A DNA stretch of 64,000 nt from Phorcysia thermohydrogeniphila (GCF_004339575.1 NZ_SMFV01000003.1:174240-238239), one strand, 5' to 3'. Counted from the first letter of the stretch, positions 44,480 through 54,212 are shown. Notes: generated from the letters alone by a model not told the origin. Made by a program: numbers and translations.

Positions 44480-46094
44480 CTACCCTGTTTTTACCACTCC
44501 TTTTGGCCTTGTAGAGAGCCGCATCTGCCCTCTGAACTAAGTCCTTAAAGCTCTCTACAAGGCTATTATCTGCAACCCCTATACTGACGGTTACTTTAAC
44601 CTTTCCTATTCTCGCCTCTTCTATGGCCTTCCTTATCCTTTCAGCCACCACTACAGCCCTTCTAAGGTCGGTGTGGGGGAGGACAACCAAGAACTCCTCT
44701 CCACCGTACCTAACGGCAATGTCACTCTTTCGGAGGTTTTTCCTGATTATCCCTGCTACAGTCCTCAGCACCTTATCGCCAAAGAGGTGGCCGTACTTAT
44801 CGTTAATCTGCTTAAAGTTGTCTATGTCTATCATCAGGACGGAAAAGTGGTAACCGTACCTCTTTGACCTGTAGAACTCCTGCTGGACGAGTTCCTCTAA
44901 GAACTCGCGCCTGTAAAGGCCAGTTAAAACGTCCCTGTAGGCTCTAAAGCGGAGGTACTTTTCCCTCTCTTTAAGGGATATGAGCCACTCCTCCCTTCTG
45001 GCAATGAAGAAGAAAATATTTGCAACTTCCCTTAGGAACTCTTCATCCTCTTTAGAAACTTTTTCTGACAGGAAGAAAGCTATCTTTGTCTTTCCGTTGA
45101 CAAAGACGACACAGTTCTCTCCTTCAAGGTTAAAGTTCCTAACGGTTTTTGGGAAGAATCCGTTTTCCTTAGAGAATACGTACACGCTCTCATCTGCAGA
45201 AATAGCTACAACGATGTCCTCCAGAGGAAAGATGGAGCTGAGATGACTGAAGGTTACCTTCAGAATTTCTGAGAGGAAAATCTCCTTTAAAGCGAGCTCC
45301 TTTAGTAAGGACAGGATGGAGCTCCTCTGAAGCTTCCTCTTGAAAACCTCAAGAACATCGGCCTCAAACATCTTACCGTAGTCAAAGTAAAGAAGGGCAG
45401 AAATGGCCTTTTCAACGAGTTCCTTTCCTTTTATTATTGAGCCGTGCTGTGGCGCAATAATCTCAAGGTCAAGTTCTTTCAACCTCTCTACAGTGTGAAG
45501 GACCACCTCTTTACAGGGCATGTATATCTCGTGGAAGCTCCTCACGCTCTCTATGTAGCTCTCATCCTTAGCAAAGAGGCTCCACTCCCCTTCAACCCAT
45601 CCACCAAAGATGTCGCTTGAGAAGAGAACCTTAGTCTTTGGGTCGTAGGTTACGATGTTACCGGCGTAGTGCATGTAGGGGGTAAGGATAAACTGTAACT
45701 CCCTGTCACCAAGGGAAAGCTTAAAGCCGTGCTGGTCAACAAGGTAAAAGGGCGTTAAGAGGTTGTAGTGCTTTAAGAGGAAGTAGGTTCTCCAGTGGGT
45801 TACTATGTACCTTTCCTTTTCGGGGAGAACCTTTTCAAGCTCTGGAAGACAGGCAACGACATCGGGGTCCTGATGGTGGCAAACTATGTACTTAATGTCT
45901 TCAAGGTTAACCAAGTACTTTACTTTCCTTAGGGTCTCCTTGAAAGTTATCAGCGAGCCGGGGTCTATCAGAACAGACTCTTTACCGTTCCTTATTAGGT
46001 AGGTGTGACACTGGAATATATCGCTCTCTATGTAGTGTCCAACCCAAAAAGTCTCCTCGGCAATTTCAACTGGCTTTGAAAGGTCTACTTCCAT
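44463..46094 (-). CDS. ODP (di-iron MBL-like) sensor fused to a GGDEF diguanylate cyclase
   Basis: 543 residues. Residues about 1-240 form an ODP-type metallo-beta-lactamase-fold domain with the di-iron ligand pattern HHQDPD, then TPYMHYAGN, FSSDIFGG and PQHGS. A linker of about 130 residues leads to a GGDEF domain with the active-site RYGGEEF and the product-inhibition I-site RKSD five residues earlier. It is thus probably an active cyclic-di-GMP synthase controlled by oxygen or redox state, in the cytoplasm. Located after rlmH on the same strand and convergent with prfB. Confidence 0.9.
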   Translation of the reverse strand: MEVDLSKPVEIAEETFWVGHYIESDIFQCHTYLIRNGKESVLIDPGSLITFKETLRKVKYLVNLEDIKYIVCHHQDPDVVACLPELEKVLPEKERYIVTHWRTYFLLKHYNLLTPFYLVDQHGFKLSLGDRELQFILTPYMHYAGNIVTYDPKTKVLFSSDIFGGWVEGEWSLFAKDESYIESVRSFHEIYMPCKEVVLHTVERLKELDLEIIAPQHGSIIKGKELVEKAISALLYFDYGKMFEADVLEVFKRKLQRSSILSLLKELALKEIFLSEILKVTFSHLSSIFPLEDIVVAISADESVYVFSKENGFFPKTVRNFNLEGENCVVFVNGKTKIAFFLSEKVSKEDEEFLREVANIFFFIARREEWLISLKEREKYLRFRAYRDVLTGLYRREFLEELVQQEFYRSKRYGYHFSVLMIDIDNFKQINDKYGHLFGDKVLRTVAGIIRKNLRKSDIAVRYGGEEFLVVLPHTDLRRAVVVAERIRKAIEEARIGKVKVTVSIGVADNSLVESFKDLVQRADAALYKAKRSGKNRVVIYSE

Positions 46095-46096
46095 CT

Positions 46097-46510
46097 CTAA
46101 TCCCTGTGATAGGGGTTACCCTTTATTATCTGGTCTGCCCTGTAGATTTGCTCAAGGAGAACAACCCTTGCAATGTCGTGCTGGAGGGTGAACTTTGAGA
46201 GAGAAAGCAGGAAGTCGCTCTTCTCCTTTACCTCCTCAGAAAGCCCATCAGCACCACCTATAACGAAGGTTATAAAGGGGTGTTTCAGGAGAAAGAAGGC
46301 AAACTCGCGGGAAGTCATTTCTCTGCCACGTTCATCAAGGGCAACGGTAAAGCCCTTAGACTTTTCAAGGAGCTTCTTCCCTTCCTCTTCCTTCGTCCGC
46401 CCCTTTTTAACTTCATAGAGCTCTAAAAACCCTAACCTTGAGAGGTAGTAGTTCTGAGCCTCCTTAAGGTGAGGAGCTATCTTCCCAACAGCGACAAGCC
46501 TTATCTTCAA
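46097..46510 (-). CDS. rlmH: 23S rRNA (pseudouridine-1915-N3)-methyltransferase RlmH
   Basis: SPOUT-class methyltransferase, 137 residues, acting on assembled 70S ribosomes. The knot motifs FVIGGADGLS and the C-terminal LLEQIYRADQIIKGNPYHRD are diagnostic. It overlaps the rsfS stop by ATGA and precedes the ODP-GGDEF gene by two bases. Confidence 0.96.
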   Translation of the reverse strand: MKIRLVAVGKIAPHLKEAQNYYLSRLGFLELYEVKKGRTKEEEGKKLLEKSKGFTVALDERGREMTSREFAFFLLKHPFITFVIGGADGLSEEVKEKSDFLLSLSKFTLQHDIARVVLLEQIYRADQIIKGNPYHRD

Positions 46511-46875
46511 ACCTCTGCTTCCTCCGAAACGAGCTCAGAGACCTCTACCCTCGGTGCATCCATCCAGAGGGACTCTAAGTTGTAGAGCTCCCTAAACTCC
46601 GGCCTGAATATGTGAATTATGACATCGCCGTAGTCCAGCAATATCCAGTTGGCGGTCTCATACCCTTCCATACTGAGAGGAAGAATCCCCGTTTCCTTTA
46701 ATTTCTTCTTTATCTCGTCAGCTATAGTTCTTGCGTGGGTATCAGAACTTGCAGAAAGAACTACGAAGTAATCTGCAAGAGTAGTGAGCTCCCTAAGGTC
46801 AATAACAACAGGGTTCTCTGCCTTTTTGTCAAGGGCTGCTTTGAGAGCAGTTTTTAGCTTTCGTAGGGTGTCCAA
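46507..46875 (-). CDS. rsfS: Ribosomal silencing factor RsfS
   Basis: Binds uL14 and prevents subunit joining under starvation. The core VVIDLRELTTLADYFVVLSASSDTHARTIAD and the WILLDYGDVIIHIF...YNLESLW block are typical. I start at a TTG with AGGAGG six bases ahead, giving 122 residues and no overlap with bamD; the longer frame (13 more residues) has no ribosome site. Next to rlmH, a conserved partner. Confidence 0.93.
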   Translation of the reverse strand: MDTLRKLKTALKAALDKKAENPVVIDLRELTTLADYFVVLSASSDTHARTIADEIKKKLKETGILPLSMEGYETANWILLDYGDVIIHIFRPEFRELYNLESLWMDAPRVEVSELVSEEAEV

Positions 46876-46886
46876 AACCGTCCTCC

Positions 46887-47834
46887 TTATAGGGTTTCTT
46901 TTATTTTCCACCAAATAGAACGCTTTAGCGGATTTATAACAGGCTCAACGTTAAGTATCCTCTCTCCAAGCAAAATCCTCCTTGCTTTCACGCCGTAAGG
47001 GGAGTTTGGATATTTTTTCGCTACCTCTGAAAGTATCTTCTCTCCCACTTTTCTATTTTCCTCCGCTATCCTCTTCCAACTCTCAATATCCTTACCTATA
47101 AGCTCTATCCTGCTCTTAGCCACCCTCCTCTCTTCTGGATTATCGGAGTTTAGCCTCTCCTTTTCTTTTTCAAGCTGTCTCCTAAGTCTACCTATCTCCT
47201 CTTCTGCCTGAATGCTCGTAAAGTAGTAAGCTCTCCCGAGTAGGTACTTAAGTCTATCCATCGGCTCAACGTCGGAGTATTCCCTTAAAACTCTCTCATA
47301 GCGCCTAATAGAGGCCGTAAACTTGTGAACCATATCGTAAGTTCCGGCAATGTAGAGTTCGTGCTCGGCAAGGATTTTTCTGGCTATTTTTCTGTACTCC
47401 TTTGCTTTTGAGGCGCGACCATCCGTAGGATAACGCTTTAGAAACTCTTCAAAAATCTGGTAGGCCTTCTCAGTGAAAGTTTGGTCCCACTCAGGACCCT
47501 TTATCAGGTTAAGGTAGGAAACTCCAAGCCTGAAAAGGGCATCCTTGGCGAAGGGAGAGGCTGGGTAGAGCTCCAAGAACTCCTCGTACTGGATAGCCGC
47601 CTCTTCAAAGTTTCCATCGTTAAAGTAAGCATTTGCAAGAGCGAATTTCGTTCTTTCTTTCTCCTTGGGGGAGAGCTCCCCCTCAAGGGCCTTTTCCAAG
47701 TAGTTTGTAGCCTTTCCCCAGTCCTCTTCTTTAAGGGCTTCAAATCCTTTCTGGTATAGACCTTCCGTAGTTTGAGGAATCCTCTCGCACGAAAAAGCCA
47801 AAGCTAAAGCCAAGAAGAACATCCAATTTTTCAA
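46887..47834 (-). CDS. bamD: BamD-type outer-membrane assembly lipoprotein
   Basis: Lipoprotein of the BAM complex, or a close TPR relative. Signal peptide MKNWMFFLALALAFSC with lipobox Cys16, then TPR/half-TPR helices (YQKGFEALKEEDWGKA, AAIQYEEFLELYPASPFAKDAL, YQIFEEFLKRYP) typical of BamD. The TTG start has GGAGG six bases ahead; the ATG two codons earlier directly abuts that site. It is longer (315) than E. coli BamD (245), with an extra charged helix near 215-265. Confidence 0.82.
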   Translation of the reverse strand: MKNWMFFLALALAFSCERIPQTTEGLYQKGFEALKEEDWGKATNYLEKALEGELSPKEKERTKFALANAYFNDGNFEEAAIQYEEFLELYPASPFAKDALFRLGVSYLNLIKGPEWDQTFTEKAYQIFEEFLKRYPTDGRASKAKEYRKIARKILAEHELYIAGTYDMVHKFTASIRRYERVLREYSDVEPMDRLKYLLGRAYYFTSIQAEEEIGRLRRQLEKEKERLNSDNPEERRVAKSRIELIGKDIESWKRIAEENRKVGEKILSEVAKKYPNSPYGVKARRILLGERILNVEPVINPLKRSIWWKIKETL

Positions 47835-47846
47835 GCTCATCCTCCG

Positions 47847-49331
47847 TTATCCCTTCACGACCATGAATTTCTCAACGTGGTAGTTCTCAACGGGAATTAC
47901 CTTGATTTCGCGACCGAAAACCCTTTCAATCCTGTCAATTATATCTTTTTCATCAACTTTCAACTTTTCAACCACGGCAGGGTTGGCGTAGACCTTTATG
48001 ACCTTACAGTTTCCATCCGCCTTAATGGAGGATATTATCTCCCTCTCTATCTCAAAGGCCACTGTCTCAACGGATTTAACTCTCCCCTTCCCTTCACAGT
48101 AAGGACAGGTCATCGTCAAGGTCTTACCCAAACTTTTCTTCACTCGCTTCCTCGTCATCTCAACAAGCCCAAGGTCTGACATGCTAACGATTTTCGTCTT
48201 CGCCCTGTCCTTAGAGAGCTCCTCCTCTAAGGTTTTAATTAGGAGCTCCTTGTTCTCTTCCTCCTTCATGTCTATGAAGTTTATTACGATGATTCCACCT
48301 ATGTCCCGAAGTCTTAACTGCCTTGCTATCTCTTTCGCAGCTGCAAGGTTTATCTTTAAGGCCGTCTCCTCTAAGGTCTTTGTTTTCCTGAACTTGCCAC
48401 TGTTAACGTCTATTGAGACCAAGGCTTCAGTTTCATCAATTACTATGTAACCTCCGTTCTTAAGGTAGACTTTCCGGGATAGAGCCTTCTCAATAGCTCT
48501 TTCAACCCCAAACTTCTCAAAGAGAGGAATATCCTCTTCGTAGAGCTTTATCCTGTCAGAAAGCTTCGGGATAAAGGCCTTTGTAAAGTTTAGAGCTCTT
48601 TCATACTCTGTCTTTGAATCAACTATCACCTCAGAAACGTCATCGGTGAGGAGGTCTCTTAACGTTCTTGGAACAATTTCAAGGTCCTGATAGAGTAGAA
48701 CTGGAGGCGGTTTACTCTCTGCCTTTTCTACAAGACCTTTCCAGACCCTTAGTATGTAATCAAGGTCCTTCTTTAGCTCTTCCTTGTCAGCCCCTTCCGC
48801 CGCCGTTCTAACGATAATTCCGTACTCGTTAGGCTTTATCTCGGTAGCAATTGCCCTTAGCCTCTCCCTTTCTTTTTCGTCGGTTATTCTCCGGGAAATC
48901 CCTACCCTGTTAACGGTTGGAAGGAGAACCAAGTAGTGGCCGGGCACTGTTATGTTGGTTGTAACCCTTGGACCCTTAGTTCCTATTGGCTCCTTTGAAA
49001 CCTGAACGATTACTTCCTGTCCCTCAGAGAGAACTTCCTCAATAGAGGGAAGCTCATCTTCAAAGCCCCTCGCCCCCTCAAAGGGGTCGTCCTCTTCAAA
49101 CTCAAGGGCAACAGCGTCCCGAACGTAGAGGAAAGCCTTCTTTGAAACTCCAATGTCTACAAAAGCTGCCTGAACGGCAGGAACTATTTTCTGAACTCTC
49201 CCCTTGTAGATGTTACCGACTATGCCCCTGTTCCCCTTCCTCTCAACGTAAAACTCTACGAGCTCTCCGTCCTCAAGGACGGCAATTCTAACTTCCTTCG
49301 TGTGAACGTTTATCAGTATCTGCTTATTCAC
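47847..49331 (-). CDS. rng: Ribonuclease G/E
   Basis: Endoribonuclease for rRNA maturation and mRNA turnover. S1 domain (RGIVGNIYKGRVQKIVPAVQAAFVDIG), RNase H-like and DNase I-like parts with the metal aspartates in SIDVNSGKF and IVINFIDM, and the zinc-link CPYCEGKG. At 494 residues it has RNase G size without the degradosome scaffold. I start at the GTG that aligns with the RNase G N-terminus, eight bases into the end of the upstream gene. Confidence 0.95.
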   Translation of the reverse strand: MNKQILINVHTKEVRIAVLEDGELVEFYVERKGNRGIVGNIYKGRVQKIVPAVQAAFVDIGVSKKAFLYVRDAVALEFEEDDPFEGARGFEDELPSIEEVLSEGQEVIVQVSKEPIGTKGPRVTTNITVPGHYLVLLPTVNRVGISRRITDEKERERLRAIATEIKPNEYGIIVRTAAEGADKEELKKDLDYILRVWKGLVEKAESKPPPVLLYQDLEIVPRTLRDLLTDDVSEVIVDSKTEYERALNFTKAFIPKLSDRIKLYEEDIPLFEKFGVERAIEKALSRKVYLKNGGYIVIDETEALVSIDVNSGKFRKTKTLEETALKINLAAAKEIARQLRLRDIGGIIVINFIDMKEEENKELLIKTLEEELSKDRAKTKIVSMSDLGLVEMTRKRVKKSLGKTLTMTCPYCEGKGRVKSVETVAFEIEREIISSIKADGNCKVIKVYANPAVVEKLKVDEKDIIDRIERVFGREIKVIPVENYHVEKFMVVKG

Positions 49332-51756
49332 CTTGTAAGAGCTCTTCCCTAATGACTTCTGCTGTTCCAAGGTCAAGACCCATCCAGAAAAGAATATCTT
49401 GGATATTTAAAATATTACCCCCTTTAACATTTAATACTACCCTGAGTACTTCTCCGTCAAACTCCCAGCCCTTTATCCACTCCTCCAGCAGAACCTCTTT
49501 CCCCTTCCTATTTTCAAGAACTTTCTCTTCAAGGAAGTCAAGGCTAAACTCCTCAAAAGGTCTTATCCTGTATGTAACCTCCTCTATCTTAGAGAGAAGA
49601 GTCTCCTTTAAGCCCAGCTCGTAGTACCTTTTAAACCTCAAACCTTCCGGCAAGAAGGATTTAGACTCCTCTATGAACCTTTCAAAGTCAAACTCCTTTT
49701 CAGAAAGTTCCACCTCAACAATCTCACCAAGCCCCTCAACTCCTACAGGAAGACCAAGGAGAACGTTGATTTTCGGGTGAGGGTTAAAGCCCTGAGAGTA
49801 CCTAAGTGGAACACCGAACCTGCGGAACGTCCTTGTGAAAGCCCTATTTAGGTCAAGGAGAGATAGGTACTTTGCATATCCTCTCTTTTCAAAGATTAGA
49901 GCTACTTTCCTCTTTAATGGAAACTCCCTCTTAGGTCTTGGAGGAACCTTAAACTCTATCTTTTCGGGTATCGGGTGCTCCTTTAACTCCCTTATCTGCT
50001 GGGGAGTACAGGAACCGCAGGCGTGACACCCAACTATACGGCAGTCCGGAGTCCAAGCTTCTCTTCTGGCTTTCTCAAGCTCTCTAAGTAAAAACTTTTT
50101 CGTTACAACGCCCTCTATGAAGTCCCAAGGGAGCTCCTCATCTAACTCTTTTCGTCCCGATACATTCTCAATGTCAACGCCGCTTTTTTCAAAGGCCCTC
50201 AGCCACCCTTCCCAGTTAAAGTACTCGTCCCAACCATCAAGCTGACATCCCTCCATGTAGGCAGCTTCAATAAGGTCTGCTACCGACTCATCGCCCCTTG
50301 TCAGGATAGCCTCTATAAAAGACTGCCTGTAATCGTGGAACCTTAAGACGAAGGCCTTTGGAGCTCTCCTCTTTATGTAAGAAACCTTCTCCTTTACCTC
50401 GTCTTCTTTGGCAAAGGCCTCCCACTGGAAGGGCGTGAAAGGCTTAGGGACGAATATGGAGATACCGGCAGCAAGGTGCTTTCTACCCTTATACTTTCTT
50501 CCGATTTTGTGGACAGTCCAGAGCATATCCACAAGGGCGTCAATGTCCTCCTGAAGCTCAAAAGGTAGCCCTATCATGAAGTAGAGCTTCAGCCTGTTCC
50601 ATCCCCTCTCAAAAAGCCCCTCAACCGCCTTAAAGAGGTCCTCATTTGTAAGGTCCTTGTTTATTATCCTCCTGAGCCTATCAGAACCGGCCTCCGGAGC
50701 AAGGGTAAAACCGGTTTTCTTGACCTGCATAATCTGGGAGGCAAGCTCTGGATTAAACCCCTTAACCCTCATTGATGGAAGGGAGAGTGAAATCATTTCA
50801 CTGTAACAAAGCCCCATAATTTCGGGGACTAAAACGTTAAAACGGCTGTGGTCTGAGATTGACAGGGCAGAAAGGGAAGCCTCCTCGTAGCCTGTGTTTT
50901 TGAAGGTCTCTTCTACAAGTTTCTCCACTAACTTCTCATCCCTTTCCCTGTAGGGACGGTATATGTAGCCTGCCTGACAGAAACGGCATCCCCGCAAACA
51001 CCCCCTTGCCGCTTCAACGGCAATCCTGTCCTGAGCCGTCTCAACTACCGGAACTGGAGGAGATGTAGGGTAGTAGTCCTTAAGTCCTATCCCCGTAAAG
51101 ACGGCCTTCTTTACAGGATACTTACCAAAGGCAGGAATCCATACTCCGGTAATTTTCCTCGCCTCAAGGAGGAAGTCCTCCTTACTTCCCCCTTCCCTCT
51201 TTATCCTCCTCATGAGTTCTGCAAGTTGGACAATTACCTCTTCCCCATCACCAATGGCAAAAAGGTCTATGAAAGGCGACAGGGGAACCGGGTTATAAAC
51301 GCAGGGACCACCGGCAAAGACGATAGGAAAGCCTTCTCTCTCTTCCCTTTTAATTCTTAGGCCTGCAAGCTCTAAGGCTTTTAAGGCGTTTGTATAGGTA
51401 AGCTCAGAGGAAAAGGAAAGTCCCCATAAGTCGTAGTCCTTTACGGGCCTCTGCTCCTCAATCGTATAAAGGGGAATTCCCTCCCTCTTCATAAAGGATT
51501 GCATGTCGGGACGGGGGAGGTAAGCCCTATGCATGAGGGCAAAATCTGTAAGGTTGTTAATAACGTGGTAGAGGATTTTTCCGCCGATGTGGGAGCTCCC
51601 CACCTCGTAAAGGTCGGGGTAGGTAAGAACAATTCTTACTTCCCTTTCAGAAAAGCGGGGAGCTCTTAGGTTAAGCTCTAAGGGCAGGTAAGAGGCAGGC
51701 TTTTTAACGCTGTATAGCCTACAGAGGAGTTCTTTATCCTTAAATATCGCCGTCAA
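49324..51756 (-). CDS. B12-binding-like radical SAM protein with DUF2344 domain (TIGR03960/TIGR03936)
   Basis: Large cytoplasmic protein with an N-terminal B12-binding-like domain (YPDLYEVGSSHIG), a radical SAM domain with CLRGCRFC, and a C-terminal DUF2344 part (GYAKYLSLLDLNRAFTRTFRR). Between them is a CRIVGCHACGSC cysteine group. Its usual partner is rng, as here, where the two genes overlap. Substrate unknown. The TTG start used has GGGGA five bases ahead; a TTG 17 codons further upstream lies deep in the neighbouring gene. Confidence 0.9.
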   Translation of the reverse strand: MTAIFKDKELLCRLYSVKKPASYLPLELNLRAPRFSEREVRIVLTYPDLYEVGSSHIGGKILYHVINNLTDFALMHRAYLPRPDMQSFMKREGIPLYTIEEQRPVKDYDLWGLSFSSELTYTNALKALELAGLRIKREEREGFPIVFAGGPCVYNPVPLSPFIDLFAIGDGEEVIVQLAELMRRIKREGGSKEDFLLEARKITGVWIPAFGKYPVKKAVFTGIGLKDYYPTSPPVPVVETAQDRIAVEAARGCLRGCRFCQAGYIYRPYRERDEKLVEKLVEETFKNTGYEEASLSALSISDHSRFNVLVPEIMGLCYSEMISLSLPSMRVKGFNPELASQIMQVKKTGFTLAPEAGSDRLRRIINKDLTNEDLFKAVEGLFERGWNRLKLYFMIGLPFELQEDIDALVDMLWTVHKIGRKYKGRKHLAAGISIFVPKPFTPFQWEAFAKEDEVKEKVSYIKRRAPKAFVLRFHDYRQSFIEAILTRGDESVADLIEAAYMEGCQLDGWDEYFNWEGWLRAFEKSGVDIENVSGRKELDEELPWDFIEGVVTKKFLLRELEKARREAWTPDCRIVGCHACGSCTPQQIRELKEHPIPEKIEFKVPPRPKREFPLKRKVALIFEKRGYAKYLSLLDLNRAFTRTFRRFGVPLRYSQGFNPHPKINVLLGLPVGVEGLGEIVEVELSEKEFDFERFIEESKSFLPEGLRFKRYYELGLKETLLSKIEEVTYRIRPFEEFSLDFLEEKVLENRKGKEVLLEEWIKGWEFDGEVLRVVLNVKGGNILNIQDILFWMGLDLGTAEVIREELLQGE

Positions 51757-52279
51757 AGAAGTCCCCGTAGTCAAAGTCGGAATCGTAATCAGCGATGTTC
51801 TCTTCAAAATCCTGTGATACTTTATCTTCTATAGTTTCCTGTTCTCCTATATCCTGCTTTTCCTCTTCGTGGACGGCAGCGTGAACGCTGTCGGCTATCA
51901 TGTCAGCAACCAAAAAACCGGTCAGTGCCCCAAGTACAGTTCCAAGCCACGGAAAGGCTGGAGTATAGCCGGTATCAGAACGGGTAAACAGCTTCTGGAG
52001 CTCCCTTCCACTAACCGGAACGGTTATTATTTCCCTTCCATCATCAATCTTCAGCTCGTAAACATCGTTCTCTAACCTTTCCACAGAGAAGCGCTTTATT
52101 TCGGAGCTCCTAAAGAACCTAAAACGCCCATCCTTAAACCAAGAAACCCCTTCCTCTGAAAAACCTAAAACAGAACCGTCAAGTCCCCTAACCTCTACAG
52201 TTTTCCTTCCCCCAGTAAAACGGGGCATAACAAGAAAAACGAAAATCAGAAACAGGACAAGGAATAGAAGTATTCCCAT
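51740..52279 (-). CDS. Membrane-anchored protein of unknown function
   Basis: 179 residues: an N-terminal membrane helix (about 2-18), a beta-rich domain of about 80 residues (TVEVRGLDGSVLGFSEEGV...ELKIDDGREIITVPV), a second hydrophobic stretch (WLGTVLGALTGFLVADMIAD) and a strongly acidic tail. Not recognised. Several ATG codons in a row overlap the upstream stop; the third fits AGAGG best. Confidence 0.7.
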   Translation of the reverse strand: MGILLFLVLFLIFVFLVMPRFTGGRKTVEVRGLDGSVLGFSEEGVSWFKDGRFRFFRSSEIKRFSVERLENDVYELKIDDGREIITVPVSGRELQKLFTRSDTGYTPAFPWLGTVLGALTGFLVADMIADSVHAAVHEEEKQDIGEQETIEDKVSQDFEENIADYDSDFDYGDFFDGDI

Positions 52280-52281
52280 CA

Positions 52282-52635
52282 TCACCTCTTACGGCAAAAC
52301 TCAAAGAACGCAGATAACTGACGTTCCCAAAAAGCTTTCTTACTATCTCCTTTAAAAATAGACCTCTTTGCAAGGTATTTAAAATACCCTTCTGCAGGCA
52401 TTCCCGTTTTTGAAAGAACTACAACCGAGCCCGGCAGAACTCTAAACTCCCGGTAGTACCTGTCACACACAGGGTGTAGCAGTTTAGAAATCGCCCTTCC
52501 CAGTCCCTTTCCCTTCTCTGGGACAACTCTTTTGCCAAATCTCCTATTAAGCTCTACAGCAAGCTCTCCGTAGGTAATGAGCCTCCTCTCTTTCCCGCAC
52601 TTAAGGAGTATCCTCTCTAAGAGCTCCAGCATCAT
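52282..52635 (-). CDS. Small basic protein of unknown function
   Basis: 117 residues, basic, soluble. ITYGELAVELNRRFG and VLPGSVVVLSKTGMPAEGYF loosely recall the winged-helix region of alkyltransferase-like proteins, but the PCHR motif of that family is missing, so I do not assign it. Starts by overlap with the upstream barrel gene (TGATG). Confidence 0.65.
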   Translation of the reverse strand: MMLELLERILLKCGKERRLITYGELAVELNRRFGKRVVPEKGKGLGRAISKLLHPVCDRYYREFRVLPGSVVVLSKTGMPAEGYFKYLAKRSIFKGDSKKAFWERQLSAFFEFCRKR

Positions 52636-53336
52636 CAGAACCTATAGATAACGCTCGTTAGGAAGGTTTTGTCCGTATGCTTCTCAGCGTCATCGGGAAG
52701 GAGATTCTGGTAATCCAGAACGTAGGAAAGACCTAAAGCTAATTTCTCCGTTACTGGAACTTGAAAGGAGGTCTCACTATGAACAAAGTAGTCATCGCCG
52801 TCTTCAAGGGAAATCTGATAGGAGAGTTTCTGTAAAAACAGGAGGTCCTCAAGCAGCCTGTTTTTATATTCAAGCTTTGCCTCCCATAGAGAGTAGCTAT
52901 TAACCGTTCCGTCCGTATAGTTGTTGTAGGTGTAGTTAAAACCCGAAAAGAGTTTCAGAGACTCGTCCTCACCGTCTATCAACTGATAACCAACTCCCGG
53001 ACCAAGGCCAATTCTGTAGTCGTAACCTGAAAAGGGGTCAGCGTAGAGGAAGCTTGAAAAGTAGAAGAGGATTTTCTCGCTCAGGTTCATCTCAACCCGA
53101 CCGTTTAAGGTTAGCTTATTGGCAGTTTCTTCACCGCTATCTGTCTTATAAAGGTAAGAGCCGTCTGAGTAAAAACGTAACGACTGACAGTCTTTCTCAA
53201 AGCTGTAGGAAATAGAAAGGGTTTTAGTATCAGTATTCCCAGAAGTGTCAGTATAGGAAACAGAGACCTGATTTGTTTCAGTTTCTCCAAAAGCAGTAAG
53301 AGGGAAAAATAATAAAATTGCTAAAAACTTTCTCAT
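52635..53336 (-). CDS. DUF481-type outer-membrane beta-barrel protein
   Basis: Signal peptide (to about 17, LTAFGE), then alternating polar/aromatic beta strands (TDTKTLSISYSFEKD, YDYRIGLGPGVGYQL, LFSGFNYTYNNYTDG) and a C-terminal Phe (SVIYRF): the DUF481/YdiY outer-membrane barrel. 233 residues is the family size. Role unknown. GGAGGGAAGCAG precedes the ATG. Confidence 0.85.
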   Translation of the reverse strand: MRKFLAILLFFPLTAFGETETNQVSVSYTDTSGNTDTKTLSISYSFEKDCQSLRFYSDGSYLYKTDSGEETANKLTLNGRVEMNLSEKILFYFSSFLYADPFSGYDYRIGLGPGVGYQLIDGEDESLKLFSGFNYTYNNYTDGTVNSYSLWEAKLEYKNRLLEDLLFLQKLSYQISLEDGDDYFVHSETSFQVPVTEKLALGLSYVLDYQNLLPDDAEKHTDKTFLTSVIYRF

Positions 53337-53381
53337 CTGCTTCCCTCCTGTAACTTACAAAAGTCCTGAAATACCATATTC

Positions 53382-54212
53382 TTACAACTCCTCTGCGAGC
53401 CTTAGTCCGTATATGGTATCACTATACAAAGACTTTATTAGAAAGACCTCTTTTCCTTCTATTTCTTTTTTTTGACAATTAAAGTCAAAATTCAAGCTAT
53501 TCTCTTTTGTCTTGCAGAAGAAAGAATAAAGGAAGATAGAAGAGATTCCTTCTTTTTTCTTTCCCTTGCACTTCACATAAAAATCAACTCCTCCTCTAAC
53601 GTATTTCTCTTTAATTAAACTCTCCACAACGCAAGGTTCATAAAGAGCTTCTTTACCTTTTGTATAGTATACTCTTAAATCAAGTGCATTATTAACGGCT
53701 TCTACGAGAAAAAATATACCTATAGCTGACATTATGAATATACCCAAAAACCCTTTGAACTTCTCGTTTTTCCTCTGTAAAAATATATACAGCCCATATG
53801 AGATTAGAATAACTGCTAAATCTACGTTCTCACTAAAGTGCCAAAAGATTATTTTTTCTTCAAAAGTCCTTGTAAATAATCCGGCGGTTAAATTGGCAAA
53901 TAAAAGGAATATTCCATAATACAAAGAGAAAAAAATAACCAACAGAGGAAACAAGAGCATTAAAGCTCCTTTCTTTAAAATTCTGTCGGTCTCATCTTCA
54001 GAAGTTCTAAATAATTTTTTTCCAATCTGGAATAAGATAAAGATAGGTATAGAAGACACAGCGAAATCCATAGCTACAATCATATACACGTTAAGATACT
54101 TCAAAAGTTTGCATAAGAGTTCAGAAACAACCACTTGAAAAAAAGTAGAGAAGAGAAACATTAAAGTTAGCTTAAATGCTCCAATTTCCAAGCTTCTTGT
54201 TTTAACAAACAC
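53382..54212 (-). CDS. AT-rich multi-helix membrane protein, unknown
   Basis: 276 residues with about five membrane helices in the first 180 residues and a Cys-containing C-terminal domain (VKCKGKKKEG..., FFCKTKEN, FNCQKKE). Codon use is AT-rich relative to neighbours. I favour the GTG with AGGGGG six bases ahead over a TTG 20 codons upstream. No family recognised; lies between a barrel protein and divergent lepB. Confidence 0.65.
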   Translation of the reverse strand: MFVKTRSLEIGAFKLTLMFLFSTFFQVVVSELLCKLLKYLNVYMIVAMDFAVSSIPIFILFQIGKKLFRTSEDETDRILKKGALMLLFPLLVIFFSLYYGIFLLFANLTAGLFTRTFEEKIIFWHFSENVDLAVILISYGLYIFLQRKNEKFKGFLGIFIMSAIGIFFLVEAVNNALDLRVYYTKGKEALYEPCVVESLIKEKYVRGGVDFYVKCKGKKKEGISSIFLYSFFCKTKENSLNFDFNCQKKEIEGKEVFLIKSLYSDTIYGLRLAEEL

